From positions 1-64,000 of the forward strand of contig NZ_JAGGPA010000015.1 of assembly GCF_018614035.1 (NCBI RefSeq): 64,000 nt of DNA, given 5' to 3'. Every line of letters begins with the position of its first letter. Position 1 is the first letter of the stretch. This DNA comes from Streptomyces sp. ISL-96. GTDB taxonomy: Bacteria > Actinomycetota > Actinomycetes > Streptomycetales > Streptomycetaceae. The notes beneath the pieces were generated by a model. That model saw nothing but the letters and a program-made list of their open reading frames with translations. It made no database searches and was not told the origin of the DNA. The translations under genes and the position numbers were made by a program. Of this stretch, positions 37,185 to 47,143 are shown one piece after another.

Positions 37185-38417
37185 TCAGTCCACCAGGTCC
37201 CGGACCACCGCATCCGCCAGCAACCGCCCGCGCAGCGTCAGCACTGCCCGCCCAGCGGCGAACGGCTTCCCCGCCAGCAGCCCCTCGTCCAGCGCCTGCT
37301 CCGCCGCCGCCAGGCCGGCCGGCGCCAGCAGCGACAGCGGGCAGCCGTCCGCGAGCCTGAGCTCCAGCAGGATGCGCTCCACGCGCCGGTCCTCCGCCGG
37401 GAGCACCTCGCGCCCGGCCCCGGGAGAGCGCCCCTCCCCCAGCGCCTGCGCGTACGCCCCCGGGTGCTTCACGTTCCACCACCGCACCCCGCCCACATGG
37501 CTGTGGGCGCCAGGCCCCGCGCCCCACCAGTCCGCTCCGCGCCAGTACAACTCGTTGTGCAGGCACCGCGCATCCGCCGAAGTGGCCCAGTTCGACACCT
37601 CGTACCACTCAAACCCCGCCGCCGACAGCGCCGACTCCGTCATCAGGTACCGGTCGGCGTGCACGTCGTCGTCCGTCATCGGCACCTCACCGCGCCGGAT
37701 CCGCCGCGCCAGCTGCGTCCCCTCCTCCACGATGAGGGCGTACGCACTCACATGGTCGGGACCCGCCCCGATCGCCGCGTCCAGCGACGCCTGCCAGTCC
37801 GCGTCGGACTCCCCCGGCGTGCCGTAGATCAAGTCGAGGTTTACGTGCTCGAAGCCCGCCGCCCGCGCCTCCGCGACGCACACCTCCGGCCGCCCCGGCG
37901 TATGCGTACGGTCCAGAATCTTCAGCACGTGCTGCTTCGCGCTCTGCATGCCGAACGAGACTCGGTTGAAGCCGCCGGCCCGCAGCTCCTCCAAGTACGC
38001 CGGATTCACCGACTCCGGATTCGCCTCCGTCGTGATCTCCGCGTCGTCCGCGATCCCGAATTCGTCCCGGATCGCCCCCAGCATCCGTACGAGATCACCC
38101 GCCGCCAGCAGCGTCGGCGTACCCCCGCCCACGAAGACCGTCCGTACTTCACGCCGGTCGTCGCCGAGCACCTTCCTCGCCAGGCGCACCTCCTCCACCA
38201 GCGTGTCCGCGTAGTTGTCGCGCGAGGCCAGCGCACCGCCCGAACCGCGCAGCTCGGTCGCCGTGTAGGTGTTGAAGTCGCAGTAGCCGCAGCGGGTCGC
38301 GCAGTACGGAACGTGCAGGTAGAAGCCGAGCGGCCGCTCGGCCGCGCCGGCCAGGGCGTGCGGTGGCAGCGCCCCGTCTTCGGGCATGGGCTCACCGTCG
38401 GGCAGTACAGAAGGCAT
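37185..38417 (-). CDS. hemW: Heme chaperone HemW (radical SAM)
   Basis: Radical SAM haem-transfer protein, 410 residues. The iron-sulfur motif CATRCGYCDFNTYT (CxxxCxxC) is at about residue 38, followed by VFVGGGTPTLL, ITTEANPESV and NRVSFGMQSAKQHVLKILDR. HemW-type C-terminal domain (HemN_C-like) with WWGAGPGAHSHVGG. It lacks features of the oxygen-independent coproporphyrinogen oxidase HemN, which has two SAM-binding signatures. ATG 38417 with GGGGG upstream. Confidence 0.93.
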   Translation of the reverse strand: MPSVLPDGEPMPEDGALPPHALAGAAERPLGFYLHVPYCATRCGYCDFNTYTATELRGSGGALASRDNYADTLVEEVRLARKVLGDDRREVRTVFVGGGTPTLLAAGDLVRMLGAIRDEFGIADDAEITTEANPESVNPAYLEELRAGGFNRVSFGMQSAKQHVLKILDRTHTPGRPEVCVAEARAAGFEHVNLDLIYGTPGESDADWQASLDAAIGAGPDHVSAYALIVEEGTQLARRIRRGEVPMTDDDVHADRYLMTESALSAAGFEWYEVSNWATSADARCLHNELYWRGADWWGAGPGAHSHVGGVRWWNVKHPGAYAQALGEGRSPGAGREVLPAEDRRVERILLELRLADGCPLSLLAPAGLAAAEQALDEGLLAGKPFAAGRAVLTLRGRLLADAVVRDLVD

Positions 38418-38453
38418 GCCCCCATTGTCACAGCTCCGGTCACATTGCCGGGG

Positions 38454-40523
38454 TCACACTGCCTGGAGGACCAGCAGCGCGACGTCGTCGTCCGGCGGCG
38501 TCGGCGAGAAATCGTGCACCTCGCGCATGATCCTTTCTGCGACCCCCTGCGCGCTCAGCCCCACGCACCGCCCGAGCGCCGCCGCCAACCCGTCCGCGTC
38601 GTCGAACATGCGCCGCCCGGAACGCCGCTCGGTCACGCCGTCCGTGACGCAGAGCAGGGTGTCGCCCGCCTGGAGGACGAAGGTCTCGCTGTCGTACGTC
38701 ACGTCGTCGAGGACGCCGAGCAGCATCTGGGAGACGGCGGCCGGCCGTACGCTCCCGTCGGGCCGGAGCACGAGCGGCAGCGGATGCCCGGCGCAGGCGA
38801 GCGTGCAGCGGACACCGCCGCCGTCCTCGGCCGCGAGCGGCACCAGCTCGCCGTACAGGAGCGAGAGGAAGCGGGGCTGCGGCGGCGCGTCACGCAGGCC
38901 GACGAGGCCCCCAGTAGTCCCAGCAGCCCCTGAAGCCCCGGCCACCGCCATCCTGGCCGTCGCCTCCGCGGCCTCCACCGCGTCGTCCAGCAGCAGCCCG
39001 TTGAGCCGCCCCAGCACCTCCCCGACCGCCCGGCCCTCGCGCCCCAGCAACCGCAGCCACGGCCTGACGAGGCCGGTGACGACCGCCGCCTCGGGCCCGT
39101 TGCCCTGGACGTCGCCGAGCGAGAAGGACCAGCTGCCGCTCGCGCCGGGGAAGACGTCGTAGAAGTCGCCGCCCGCGACGCCCTGCCCGCGCGGCTCGTA
39201 GACGAGGGCCTTCTCGATGCCCGGGATGTCGGCCATCTGGCCCGGCAGCAGCGCCCGTTGCAGAACACGGCTGATGGTGGCCTGCCGGGTGTACTGGCGG
39301 GCGGCGGCGACAGCCAGCGCGACCCGGCGTACGAAGTCCTCGATCAGGCCGGTCACTTCGTCGGGCATCTGCGCCAGTCCCGCTCGCCCCAGCATCAGCG
39401 TCCCGAGCCCGCGCCCGCCCGCGATCAGCCGGTACGCCACGGCGGCGCCGTCACCACCGTCAGCACCCTCAGTACCGGCAGTACCTTCAACGCCCCCCAG
39501 ATCCTCCACGCCCGGCCACGGCACCGGCACCGGGCCGCCGCGAGCGGAGTCCGGCACGGCGGGCGGCTCCTTCTCGACGCGCCCGCGCAGTTCCTCGATG
39601 CTGCACTCGCGCTGGTGCCAGACGCGGGCGAGGCGAGGCACCGCGCCCTCCTCCTCCAGCCACACAGCGCACCAGTCCGCGAGCCTCGGCACCAGGAGCT
39701 GGGCGGCGAGCGCCGCGATCATGTCCTCGTCGAACTGGCCCGTCAGCAGGTCGGACGCCTCGGCGAGGAACGAGAGCGCACCCCGGTTGATCCAGTCGCT
39801 GTCGTACTCGCGCGCGGCCCGCCGCGGTACGGGCGCGAGGATCTCGACGGCGCGCAGCCCGCGCTGGAGCGCCTGGTCGGCGATGTCGGCCGGTCCTGTA
39901 GCCATGGCCGAGTGCACGGCCGGGAGCATGGCCGGGAGTACGCCGTCGATCGCGATCCGGGCCCAGATGGTCTTGAGGCCGGTGCGGTAGGTGACGCCCC
40001 AGCACGCGGAGAGGGCGGCGACGAGGTGCAGGCCGCGCCCGAACTCGTGCCCGCCGACCGCGGGCGATCCGCCGGGTTCGTTCCGTACCACGCGGGCGGG
40101 ATGGTGGTCGGAGACCTCGACGACGAGAGCGGCGGGATCGTCCTCGGTCGCTTCCTCCAGGTGGCACACCAGCTCGACGTTGGTACCCGCGTGGACGACC
40201 GCGTTGGTCACCAGCTCGTTGACGAGGATCACGGCGTCGTCCGCGAGCTGGTCGGTGAAACCGCCGGCGGCGGGCAGCCCGAGCCCGGTCCATTCGGCGA
40301 GCGCGGCCCGCACGAAGCGCCGCGCGGCGGCGGGCGCGAGCGGGTTCCCCGGCAGGCTGGTCCAGGCGGCCGAGTGCGGGTCGGACAGGCCGCCCGGCAG
40401 GTGCGTCGAGCGGTACGTACTCTCCCGCTGCCTAGGAATGGACCCCACTGGCCGGCTCCCCGTCGGTTCTCTGTTGACGCCGCCGCTGGCGACATGGAAC
40501 AGAGTGACAGACTGAGGCCGCAC
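38454..40523 (-). CDS. SpoIIE-type PP2C phosphatase with kinase-like and GAF domains
   Basis: A 689-residue signalling protein typical of Streptomyces. The N-terminal part is a histidine-kinase-like ATPase (anti-sigma RsbW type) with LVNELVTNAVVHAGTN and GRGLHLVAALSACWGV (about residues 100-190), the middle resembles a GAF sensor (about 215-400), and the C terminus is a PP2C/SpoIIE phosphatase with YEPRGQGVAGGDFYDVF, FSLGDVQGNGPEAA and TLLCVTDGVTERR. Such proteins control sigma factors through anti-sigma antagonists. The GTG at 40523 lacks a clear ribosome-binding site, so the N terminus is uncertain. Confidence 0.88.
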   Translation of the reverse strand: MRPQSVTLFHVASGGVNREPTGSRPVGSIPRQRESTYRSTHLPGGLSDPHSAAWTSLPGNPLAPAAARRFVRAALAEWTGLGLPAAGGFTDQLADDAVILVNELVTNAVVHAGTNVELVCHLEEATEDDPAALVVEVSDHHPARVVRNEPGGSPAVGGHEFGRGLHLVAALSACWGVTYRTGLKTIWARIAIDGVLPAMLPAVHSAMATGPADIADQALQRGLRAVEILAPVPRRAAREYDSDWINRGALSFLAEASDLLTGQFDEDMIAALAAQLLVPRLADWCAVWLEEEGAVPRLARVWHQRECSIEELRGRVEKEPPAVPDSARGGPVPVPWPGVEDLGGVEGTAGTEGADGGDGAAVAYRLIAGGRGLGTLMLGRAGLAQMPDEVTGLIEDFVRRVALAVAAARQYTRQATISRVLQRALLPGQMADIPGIEKALVYEPRGQGVAGGDFYDVFPGASGSWSFSLGDVQGNGPEAAVVTGLVRPWLRLLGREGRAVGEVLGRLNGLLLDDAVEAAEATARMAVAGASGAAGTTGGLVGLRDAPPQPRFLSLLYGELVPLAAEDGGGVRCTLACAGHPLPLVLRPDGSVRPAAVSQMLLGVLDDVTYDSETFVLQAGDTLLCVTDGVTERRSGRRMFDDADGLAAALGRCVGLSAQGVAERIMREVHDFSPTPPDDDVALLVLQAV

Positions 40524-40641
40524 ATAAGCGCGGAGTCACCGAAGTGGTCGAAATGTGCCGGAGTTGTGAACGAACCGCGCGGGCGAAGCCGTTGCCGGCC
40601 CCGCCCGCGCCACCGCCCTGTCAGCCGTCAGGCCTCGCGCC

Positions 40642-42531
40642 TCACGCCTCGCGCGAGCCCGCGTACATCTCCTCGATGAGGTGCTTGTACTCGCGCTCGA
40701 CGACCGGCCGCTTGAGCTTGAGGCTCGGCGTCAGCTCACCGTGCTCGATGTCCAGGTCGCGCGGCAGCAGCCGGAACTTCTTGATCGTCTGCCAGCGCTG
40801 CAGGCCCTCGTTGAGCCGCTGCACGTAGCCCTCGATGAGCTCCTGGGTCTTCTTGTCCGCGACGACCTCGGCGTACGACTTGCCCTCCAGGCCGTTGTCC
40901 TTGGCCCAGCCGAGGATCGTCGGCTCGTCGAGCGCGATCAGCGCGGTGCAGTAGTTACGGTCCGCGCCGTGCACCAGGATGTTGGAGACGAACGGGCACA
41001 CCGCCTTGAACTGGCCCTCGACCTCGGCCGGCGCGATGTACTTGCCGCCCGACGTCTTGATCAGGTCCTTCTTGCGGTCCGTGATGCGCAGGTATCCGTC
41101 GGCCGACAGCTCGCCGATGTCCCCGGTGTGCAACCAGCCGTCCGGCTCCAGCACTTCGGCGGTCTTCTCGGGCAGCTGGTGGTAGCCCTGCATGATGCCG
41201 GGGCCGCGCAGCAGGATCTCGCCGTCGTCCGCGATGCGCACCTCGGTGCCGGGGAGCGGCTTGCCGACCGTGCCGGTGCGGTAGGCCTCGCCCGGGTTCA
41301 CGAAGGAGGCGGCGCTGGACTCGGTCAGACCGTAACCCTCCAGGATGTGGATGCCGGCGCCGGAGAAGAAGAAGCCGATGTCGGGCGCGAGCGCCGCCGA
41401 GCCGGAGACGCAGGCGCGCAGCCGGCCGCCGAAGGCTTCGCGGATCTTGGAGTAGACGAGCACGTCGGCGATCTTGTGCTTGGCGGTCAGGCCGAAGGGC
41501 GCGGAGGCGGTGCCCGTGCGGCGGAAGTTGTCCTGCGTGACCTTGGCGTACTCGCGGGCGACCTCGGCCGCCCACTGGAAGATCTTGTACTTCGCGCCGC
41601 CGCCGGCCCGCGCCTTGGCCGCCACGCCGTTGTAGACCTTCTCGAAGATGCGCGGCACGGCTGCCATGTACGTCGGCTGAACCACCGGCAGGTTCTCGAT
41701 GATCTTGTCGACGCGGCCGTCCACGGCGGTGACGTGCCCGGCTTCGATCTGTCCGGAGGTCAGGACCTTGCCGAAGACGTGCGCGAGAGGCAGCCACAGG
41801 TACTGCACATCCGTCGCGCTGATGAGCCCGGTCGCCACCGTGGCCTTCGCCATGTACGACCAGCAGTCGTGCGGCAGCCGTACGCCCTTGGGGCGGCCCG
41901 TGGTGCCGGAGGTGTAGATGAGCGTCGCGAGCTGGTCGGAGGTGATTGCCTCCACCCGCTCGGTGACGGCCTGCGGGTGCTTGGCCAGGTACGCCGCCCC
42001 GCGCGCCTCCAGCTCGGCGAGTGTGAGCACCCAGCCCTCGGGGTCGTCCTCGGCCGGCTCGACTCCGGTGGCGTCGATGACGACGACGTGGGCGAGGTTC
42101 GGCAGGTCGGAGCGCCGCTCGCGTGCCTTGGCGAGCTGCGACGCGTCCTCCGCGATCAGCACCCGGCTCTCGGAGTCGGCCAGGATGTACGCCGACTCCT
42201 CGGCGTTGGTCGAGGGGTAGACGGTCGTCGTCGCGGCGCCGGCGCACATCACGCCGAGGTCGGCGAGGATCCACTCGACGCGTGTGTTGGAGGCGAGCGC
42301 GACGCGCTCTTCGGGCTGTACGCCGAGGTCGATGAGGCCGGCCGCGATGGCGTACACGCGCTCGGCCGCCTGCCCCCAGCTCAGTGACTTCCAGGCGTCG
42401 GGTCCCTGCCCGGCGGGGGCCGGTACGGGGTAGCGGTAGGCCTCGCCATCGGGCGTGGCAGCCACGCGCTCAATGAAGAGGGTCGCCACCGACGGCGGCC
42501 GGTTCTCGATCAAGGTCTGTGTGTCGCTCAC
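40642..42531 (-). CDS. fadD: Long-chain fatty-acid-CoA ligase
   Basis: AMP-forming acyl-CoA synthetase of 629 residues. It has the ATP loop TLIYTSGTTGRPKGVRLPHD, the ACSL-type gate region, GYGLTESSA, the hinge-containing GWLHTGDIGELSADGYLRIT and DRKKDLIKTSGGKYIAP, and the C-terminal domain with the acyl-adenylate Lys (ELTPSLKLKRPVV). Activates fatty acids for degradation or lipid synthesis. GTG 42531. Monocistronic and preceded by a gene-poor 235-nt gap with the lepA terminator. Confidence 0.93.
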   Translation of the reverse strand: MSDTQTLIENRPPSVATLFIERVAATPDGEAYRYPVPAPAGQGPDAWKSLSWGQAAERVYAIAAGLIDLGVQPEERVALASNTRVEWILADLGVMCAGAATTTVYPSTNAEESAYILADSESRVLIAEDASQLAKARERRSDLPNLAHVVVIDATGVEPAEDDPEGWVLTLAELEARGAAYLAKHPQAVTERVEAITSDQLATLIYTSGTTGRPKGVRLPHDCWSYMAKATVATGLISATDVQYLWLPLAHVFGKVLTSGQIEAGHVTAVDGRVDKIIENLPVVQPTYMAAVPRIFEKVYNGVAAKARAGGGAKYKIFQWAAEVAREYAKVTQDNFRRTGTASAPFGLTAKHKIADVLVYSKIREAFGGRLRACVSGSAALAPDIGFFFSGAGIHILEGYGLTESSAASFVNPGEAYRTGTVGKPLPGTEVRIADDGEILLRGPGIMQGYHQLPEKTAEVLEPDGWLHTGDIGELSADGYLRITDRKKDLIKTSGGKYIAPAEVEGQFKAVCPFVSNILVHGADRNYCTALIALDEPTILGWAKDNGLEGKSYAEVVADKKTQELIEGYVQRLNEGLQRWQTIKKFRLLPRDLDIEHGELTPSLKLKRPVVEREYKHLIEEMYAGSREA

Positions 42532-42695
42532 GACGTCCTCCGGGCCTGCGCATACTGCACGACTGGCTGGTATTTAACTGGCGAGTAACCTTCGAGTGGT
42601 GATCAGAGTAAAGCGCGAGTGCCCGGGGCGTAAGGGCCTGCGGCACGCGGCTTCATAACGGAACGGCACCGTCGCGACCAGCATCTCCTCACATG

Positions 42696-42732
42696 CGAAA
42701 GCGCCCGTCCGTGAGTACGGAGGGCGCTTTCG
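42696..42732 (-). terminator. Terminator after lepA
   Basis: Arms CGAAAGCGCCC (42696-42706) and GGGCGCTTTCG (42722-42732) form an 11-bp stem with short inner pairing, 34 nt beyond the lepA stop. Confidence 0.85.
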
Positions 42733-42766
42733 TACGTGCTTTCGCACATGCTGTCGTATGTCGTGA

Positions 42767-44632
42767 CTACTTCTTCTTGCCGCCGGAGTCGTCGCTGGAC
42801 AGCACCGCGATGAAGGCCTCCTGCGGGACCTCCACGCTGCCGACCATCTTCATCCGCTTCTTGCCTTCCTTCTGCTTCTCCAGCAGCTTCCGCTTACGGG
42901 AGATGTCACCGCCGTAACACTTGGCGAGGACGTCCTTGCGGATGGCGCGGATGGTCTCGCGGGCGATGACCCGGGAACCGATGGCCGCCTGGATGGGGAT
43001 CTCGAAGGCCTGGCGCGGGATGAGCTCACGCAGCTTGGCGACGAGCCGCACGCCGTACGCGTACGCCGCGTCCTTGTGCGTGACCGCGGAGAACGCGTCG
43101 ACCCGGTCGCCGTGCAGCAGGATGTCGACCTTGACGAGGGAAGCCGCCTGCTCGCCGGTGGGCTCGTAGTCCAGGGAGGCGTAACCGCGCGTCTTGGACT
43201 TCAGCTGGTCGAAGAAGTCGAAGACGATCTCCGCGAGCGGGAGGGTGTAGCGGATCTCGACGCGGTCCTCGGAGAGGTAGTCCATGCCGAGCAGCGTGCC
43301 GCGGCGGGTCTGGCAGAGCTCCATGATCGCGCCGATGAACTCGCTGGGGGCGAGGATCGTGGCCCGTACGACCGGCTCGTACACCTCCGAGATCTTGCCC
43401 TCGGGGAACTCGCTCGGGTTGGTGACCGTGTGCTCGCTGCGGTCCTCCATGACGACGCGGTAGACCACGTTGGGCGCGGTGGCGATCAGGTCGAGCCCGA
43501 ACTCGCGCTCCAGGCGCTCGCGGATCACGTCGAGGTGCAGGAGGCCGAGGAAGCCGACGCGGAAGCCGAAGCCGAGCGCCGCGGAGGTCTCGGGCTCGTA
43601 CACCAGGGCGGCGTCGTTGAGCTGGAGCTTGTCGAGCGCCTCGCGCAGGTCGGGGTACTCGGAGCCGTCCAGCGGATACAGACCCGAGAAGACCATCGGC
43701 TTCGGGTCCTTGTAACCGCCGAGGGCCTCGGTGGCGCCCTTGTGCAGGGAGGTGATCGTGTCACCGACCTTGGACTGACGGACGTCCTTCACGCCGGTGA
43801 TGATGTAGCCGACCTCGCCGACGCCGATGCCGTCGGACGGCGTCATCTCCGGGGAGGAGACGCCGATCTCCAGCAGCTCGTGGGTCGCGTTGGTGGACAT
43901 CATGCGGATGCGCTCGCGCTTGTTGAGCCCACCGTCGATGACACGTACATAGGTGACGACACCGCGGTACGAGTCGTAGACCGAGTCGAAGATCATCGCG
44001 CGGGCGGGGGCGTCGGCGTTCCCGACCGGAGCCGGTACGTCCTTGACCACCCGGTCGAGCAGCGCGTCCACGCCGAGGCCGGTCTTCGCCGAGACCTTGA
44101 GTACGTCCTCGGGCTGGCAGCCGATGAGGTTGGCCAGCTCCTCGGAGAACTTCTCCGGCTGGGCGGCCGGCAGGTCGATCTTGTTGAGCACCGGGACGAT
44201 GGTGAGGTTGTTCTCCATCGCCAGGTAGAGGTTGGCGAGGGTCTGCGCCTCGATGCCCTGGGCGGCGTCGACGAGGAGCACCGTGCCTTCGCAGGCGGCG
44301 AGCGACCGCGACACCTCGTACGTGAAGTCCACGTGGCCCGGTGTGTCGATCATGTTCAGGATGTGGGTCGTGCCCACGTCCGGGCCCTCGTTGGGGGCCC
44401 AGGGCAGCCGGACCGCCTGGGACTTGATCGTGATGCCGCGCTCGCGCTCGATGTCCATCCGGTCGAGATACTGGGCACGCATCTGCCGCTGGTCGACCAC
44501 GCCGGTCAGCTGGAGCATCCGGTCGGCAAGGGTCGACTTGCCGTGGTCGATGTGCGCGATGATGCAGAAATTGCGGATCAGCGCCGGGTCGGTACGGCTC
44601 GGCTCGGGCACGTTGGTAGGAGTCGCGGGCAC
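42767..44632 (-). CDS. lepA: Elongation factor 4 (LepA)
   Basis: Ribosome-associated GTPase that assists translation under stress and 30S assembly; 621 residues. G1 is [19 protein letters not shown]2 [16 protein letters not shown]3 [13 protein letters not shown]4 NKIDLP, and the C-terminal unique domain ends [20 protein letters not shown], the LepA signature. GTG 44632 ([11 protein letters not shown]) matches the Streptomyces start. Divergent from rpsT. Confidence 0.95.
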   Translation of the reverse strand: MPATPTNVPEPSRTDPALIRNFCIIAHIDHGKSTLADRMLQLTGVVDQRQMRAQYLDRMDIERERGITIKSQAVRLPWAPNEGPDVGTTHILNMIDTPGHVDFTYEVSRSLAACEGTVLLVDAAQGIEAQTLANLYLAMENNLTIVPVLNKIDLPAAQPEKFSEELANLIGCQPEDVLKVSAKTGLGVDALLDRVVKDVPAPVGNADAPARAMIFDSVYDSYRGVVTYVRVIDGGLNKRERIRMMSTNATHELLEIGVSSPEMTPSDGIGVGEVGYIITGVKDVRQSKVGDTITSLHKGATEALGGYKDPKPMVFSGLYPLDGSEYPDLREALDKLQLNDAALVYEPETSAALGFGFRVGFLGLLHLDVIRERLEREFGLDLIATAPNVVYRVVMEDRSEHTVTNPSEFPEGKISEVYEPVVRATILAPSEFIGAIMELCQTRRGTLLGMDYLSEDRVEIRYTLPLAEIVFDFFDQLKSKTRGYASLDYEPTGEQAASLVKVDILLHGDRVDAFSAVTHKDAAYAYGVRLVAKLRELIPRQAFEIPIQAAIGSRVIARETIRAIRKDVLAKCYGGDISRKRKLLEKQKEGKKRMKMVGSVEVPQEAFIAVLSSDDSGGKKK

Positions 44633-44708
44633 GCAGGGTCTCGTCTCGGGGCGATGTTGGATCGATACGTAGCTTCCATGGTCCCACGGACGGGCGGCGG
44701 GCCTCGGT

Positions 44709-44738
44709 TTGGGCCGTCGGGCGGGCCGCTGGTACGCT
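44709..44738 (+). promoter_or_regulatory. Candidate rpsT promoter
   Basis: TTGGGC (44709-44714) and TACGCT (44733-44738) are 18 nt apart and 77 nt before the rpsT start, in the divergent lepA-rpsT gap. They resemble vegetative sigma-HrdB hexamers; not tested. Confidence 0.45.
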
Positions 44739-44814
44739 GAGCAGCTGTGTCTCGCATGCCCTCTAAGCGGCGCGGCACTCATCGAAGATCCAACGAACCT
44801 GTAGAGGCTCTTTC

Positions 44815-45081
44815 GTGGCGAACATCAAGTCCCAGATCAAGCGGAACAAGACGAACGAGAAGGCGCGCCTGCGTAACAAGGCCGTCAAGTCTTCGCTCAA
44901 GACCGCGATCCGCAAGGCCCGCGAGGCTGTCACTGCGGGCGACCTCGAGAAGGCCACTGTGGCCGTCCGCGAGGCTTCGCAGAAGCTCGACAAGGCAGTC
45001 TCCAAGGGTGTCATCCACAAGAACGCCGCCGCCAACAAGAAGTCGGCGCTGGCGCACAAGGTTGCCTCCCTGCAGGGCTGA
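44815..45081 (+). CDS. rpsT: 30S ribosomal protein S20
   Basis: An 88-residue, Lys-rich alpha-helical protein ([20 protein letters not shown] start, conserved [14 protein letters not shown] end) that binds the 5' domain of 16S rRNA. The start is GTG at 44815 (GTG GCG AAC), 4 nt after a weak GAGGCTC; the length matches the family exactly. Convergent with holA; a shared terminator follows. Confidence 0.97.
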   Translation: MANIKSQIKRNKTNEKARLRNKAVKSSLKTAIRKAREAVTAGDLEKATVAVREASQKLDKAVSKGVIHKNAAANKKSALAHKVASLQG

Positions 45082-45247
45082 GCACTCACTTGAATGACCT
45101 GCACCACCTGCATGACCGCCGGTAGGGACTCAGCGGGCCCTCTCTTCCGCTCCTGATCCGGCACCTCCGCGCCGCACGCGGCCTGCGTTCGCCACGCGGG
45201 TGCGGCGCACCAAGCTTTCACAGGCTTCATGGCTTCATGGCTTGACG

Positions 45248-45296
45248 CGAAGGCCCCGGTCGCCCGTCCTCCCCAGGACGGCGGCCGGGGCCTTCG
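45248..45296. terminator. Bidirectional terminator between rpsT and holA
   Basis: A long imperfect hairpin with outer arms CGAAGGCCCC/GGGGCCTTCG and inner arms CGTCCT/AGGACG, in the gap between convergent genes. Confidence 0.8.
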
Positions 45297-45327
45297 TGCT
45301 GCTGCGGCCCTTGCCGCTGTTACGCCG

Positions 45328-46311
45328 CTACTTGTGGCGGGCGGCGCGGGCGACGGTGACGACCGCCTTCTCCAGGGCGTACTCCGGATCGTCCCCGCCG
45401 CCCTTGACGCCGGCGTCGGCCTCGGCGACGGCCCGCAGCGCGAGCGCCACGCCGTCCGGTGTCCAGCCGCGCATCTGCTGCCGTACGCGGTCGATCTTCC
45501 ACGGGGGCATGCCGAGCTCGCGGGCGAGGTCGGCGGGGCGGCCGCCGCGGGCGGAGGACAGCTTGCCGATGGCCCGCACGCCCTGGGCCAGGGCGCTGGT
45601 GATCAGGACCGGTGCGACGCCGGTGGACAGCGACCAGCGCAGCGCCTCCAGGGCCTCGGCGGCCCGGCCCTCCACGGCGCGGTCGGCGACCGTGAAGCTG
45701 GAGGCCTCGGCGCGGCCCGTGTAGTACCGCCCGACGACAGCCTCGTCGATGGTCCCCTCTACGTCCGCGCAGAGCTGGGCGACGGCGCTGGCCAGCTCGC
45801 GCAGGTCGCTGCCGATGGAGTCGACCAGGGCCTGGCCCGCCTCGGGGGTCGCGGAGCGGCCCAGCGCGCGGAATTCGGACCGTACGAACGACAGGCGCTC
45901 GGCGGGCTTGGTGGTCTTGGGGCAGGCGACCTCGCGGGCCCCCGCTTTACGCGCCGCGTCGAGCAGCCCCTTCCCCTTCACGCCACCCGCATGGAGCAGT
46001 ACGAGCGTGATTTCCTCGGCGGGCGCTTCGAGGTAGGACTTCACGTCCTTGATCGTGTCGGCGGAGAGGTCGTGCGCGTTCCGCACGACGACCACCTTGC
46101 GCTCGGCGAAGAGCGACGGGCTTGTCAGCTCGGCGAGCGTGCCGGGCTGAAGCTGGTCGGGCGTGAGGTCGCGTACGTCGGTGTCGGCGTCGGCGGCGCG
46201 CGCGGCCGCCACCACCTGCTGCACAGCACGGTCGAGCAGCAGGTCCTCCTGCCCCACGGCGAGGGTGAGGGGGGCGAGCGGATCGTCGGTCGAATTCTTC
46301 CTGGTGGCCAT
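45328..46311 (-). CDS. holA: DNA polymerase III subunit delta
   Basis: Clamp-loader subunit that opens the beta ring, 327 residues. It starts MATRKNSTDDPLAPLTLAVG and has LAVGQEDLLLDRAVQQVVAA, FAERKVVVVRNAHDLS, LVLLHAGGVKGKGLLDAAR and the C-terminal domain with GRPADLARELGMPPWKIDRV typical of HolA. The long upstream extension of the frame is not used. The small gene at 46369 is divergent from it. Confidence 0.93.
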   Translation of the reverse strand: MATRKNSTDDPLAPLTLAVGQEDLLLDRAVQQVVAAARAADADTDVRDLTPDQLQPGTLAELTSPSLFAERKVVVVRNAHDLSADTIKDVKSYLEAPAEEITLVLLHAGGVKGKGLLDAARKAGAREVACPKTTKPAERLSFVRSEFRALGRSATPEAGQALVDSIGSDLRELASAVAQLCADVEGTIDEAVVGRYYTGRAEASSFTVADRAVEGRAAEALEALRWSLSTGVAPVLITSALAQGVRAIGKLSSARGGRPADLARELGMPPWKIDRVRQQMRGWTPDGVALALRAVAEADAGVKGGGDDPEYALEKAVVTVARAARHK

Positions 46312-46368
46312 CGTGGTCCAGCATCCCATGGCGCACTGACAGTCCCGTTCGTGTTGGAGAATGGGCAG

Positions 46369-46614
46369 GTGAGCGAAGTCAGACACGTACTGGTACTGCC
46401 GGATCGGGACGCCGCCGAGGAGGTGGCCCTGGAGCTGGGTGAGCGCTTCGGAGCTGTCGAGGAGCCGCAGCTCGTACGGGACGCGCTGGCCGGTGAGGAC
46501 GATGCCGAGGACGCGCAGTGGCTGGTCGTCGTGGAGGACCCCGGCCGGCGTCTCGACCCCGGGGCGCTGCACGCACTGGCCGGCGAGTACGAGGGATGGC
46601 TCGAACATGCCTGA
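46369..46614 (+). CDS. Small conserved acidic protein
   Basis: An 81-residue soluble protein, VSEVRHVLVLPDRDAAEEVA, with an alternating beta/alpha pattern and an acidic central stretch (AGEDDAEDAQWLVVVEDPGR). It is a conserved Streptomyces small protein of unknown function, resembling ribonuclease-inhibitor-like or regulatory folds only in outline. GTG 46369 with GGAGA about 9 nt upstream. Divergent from holA and followed 70 nt later by the oxidoreductase. Confidence 0.75.
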   Translation: MSEVRHVLVLPDRDAAEEVALELGERFGAVEEPQLVRDALAGEDDAEDAQWLVVVEDPGRRLDPGALHALAGEYEGWLEHA

Positions 46615-46684
46615 TGTCGTCTGACCTCCGGTCCTAGGCCGTTGGCCGAGGCGCGCGGGGGTGCGCCGTCGATAGCGTGCGGGC

Positions 46685-47143
46685 ATGACGACCACGGAAC
46701 CGGCGCGCAGCCGGGAGCAGCGCAAGCAGGACGTACTGGAACGGCTGGCGAAGGACGACGACCTGTGGGTCGCCACGGCATCGGCGGACGGGGAGCCGTG
46801 CCTGGTCCCGCTGTCGTTCGTCTGGGACCGGGAGACGCTCCTGATGTGCACCCGTCGTACAAACCCCACGGCACGGAACCTGACACCCGCCGGGCAGGTA
46901 CGGGTCACCCTCGGCCACACCAGGGACGTGGTGCTGATCGAGGGCACCGCCGAGCCCGTGGAGGGAACGGACCTGGCACCGGAGTCGGCCGACGCCTTCG
47001 CGGCGAAGCTCAACGGCTGGGACCCGCGGAACCGGAAGCCCTGGGTGTACCTCCGCATCACCCCGCGAGCCGTGAAGGCGTGGCGCGAGGAGAACGAGCT
47101 GGCCGAGCGCGAACTGATGCGGGACGGCGACTGGCTCGTCTAG
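46685..47143 (+). CDS. Pyridoxamine-5'-phosphate-oxidase-like (PPOX) F420/FMN protein
   Basis: A 152-residue split-barrel flavoprotein or F420-binding protein. Landmarks are DDLWVATASADGEPCLVPLS, TLLMCTRRTNPTARNLTPAG, TRDVVLIEGTAEPVEGTDL and the C-terminal PWVYLRITPRAVKAWRE. The class often uses coenzyme F420 in actinobacteria, but this is inferred. Its stop overlaps the stop of the convergent comEC gene by 3 nt. Confidence 0.88.
   Translation: MTTTEPARSREQRKQDVLERLAKDDDLWVATASADGEPCLVPLSFVWDRETLLMCTRRTNPTARNLTPAGQVRVTLGHTRDVVLIEGTAEPVEGTDLAPESADAFAAKLNGWDPRNRKPWVYLRITPRAVKAWREENELAERELMRDGDWLV

Noticed and set aside
38454..40523. Possible fusion or frameshift in the multi-domain phosphatase
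   Set aside because: The kinase-like, GAF-like and PP2C parts are in one clean frame and this combination is common in Streptomyces.
43076..44740. A + strand frame of over 500 codons opposite lepA
   Set aside because: It follows the exact extent of lepA and has low-complexity composition.
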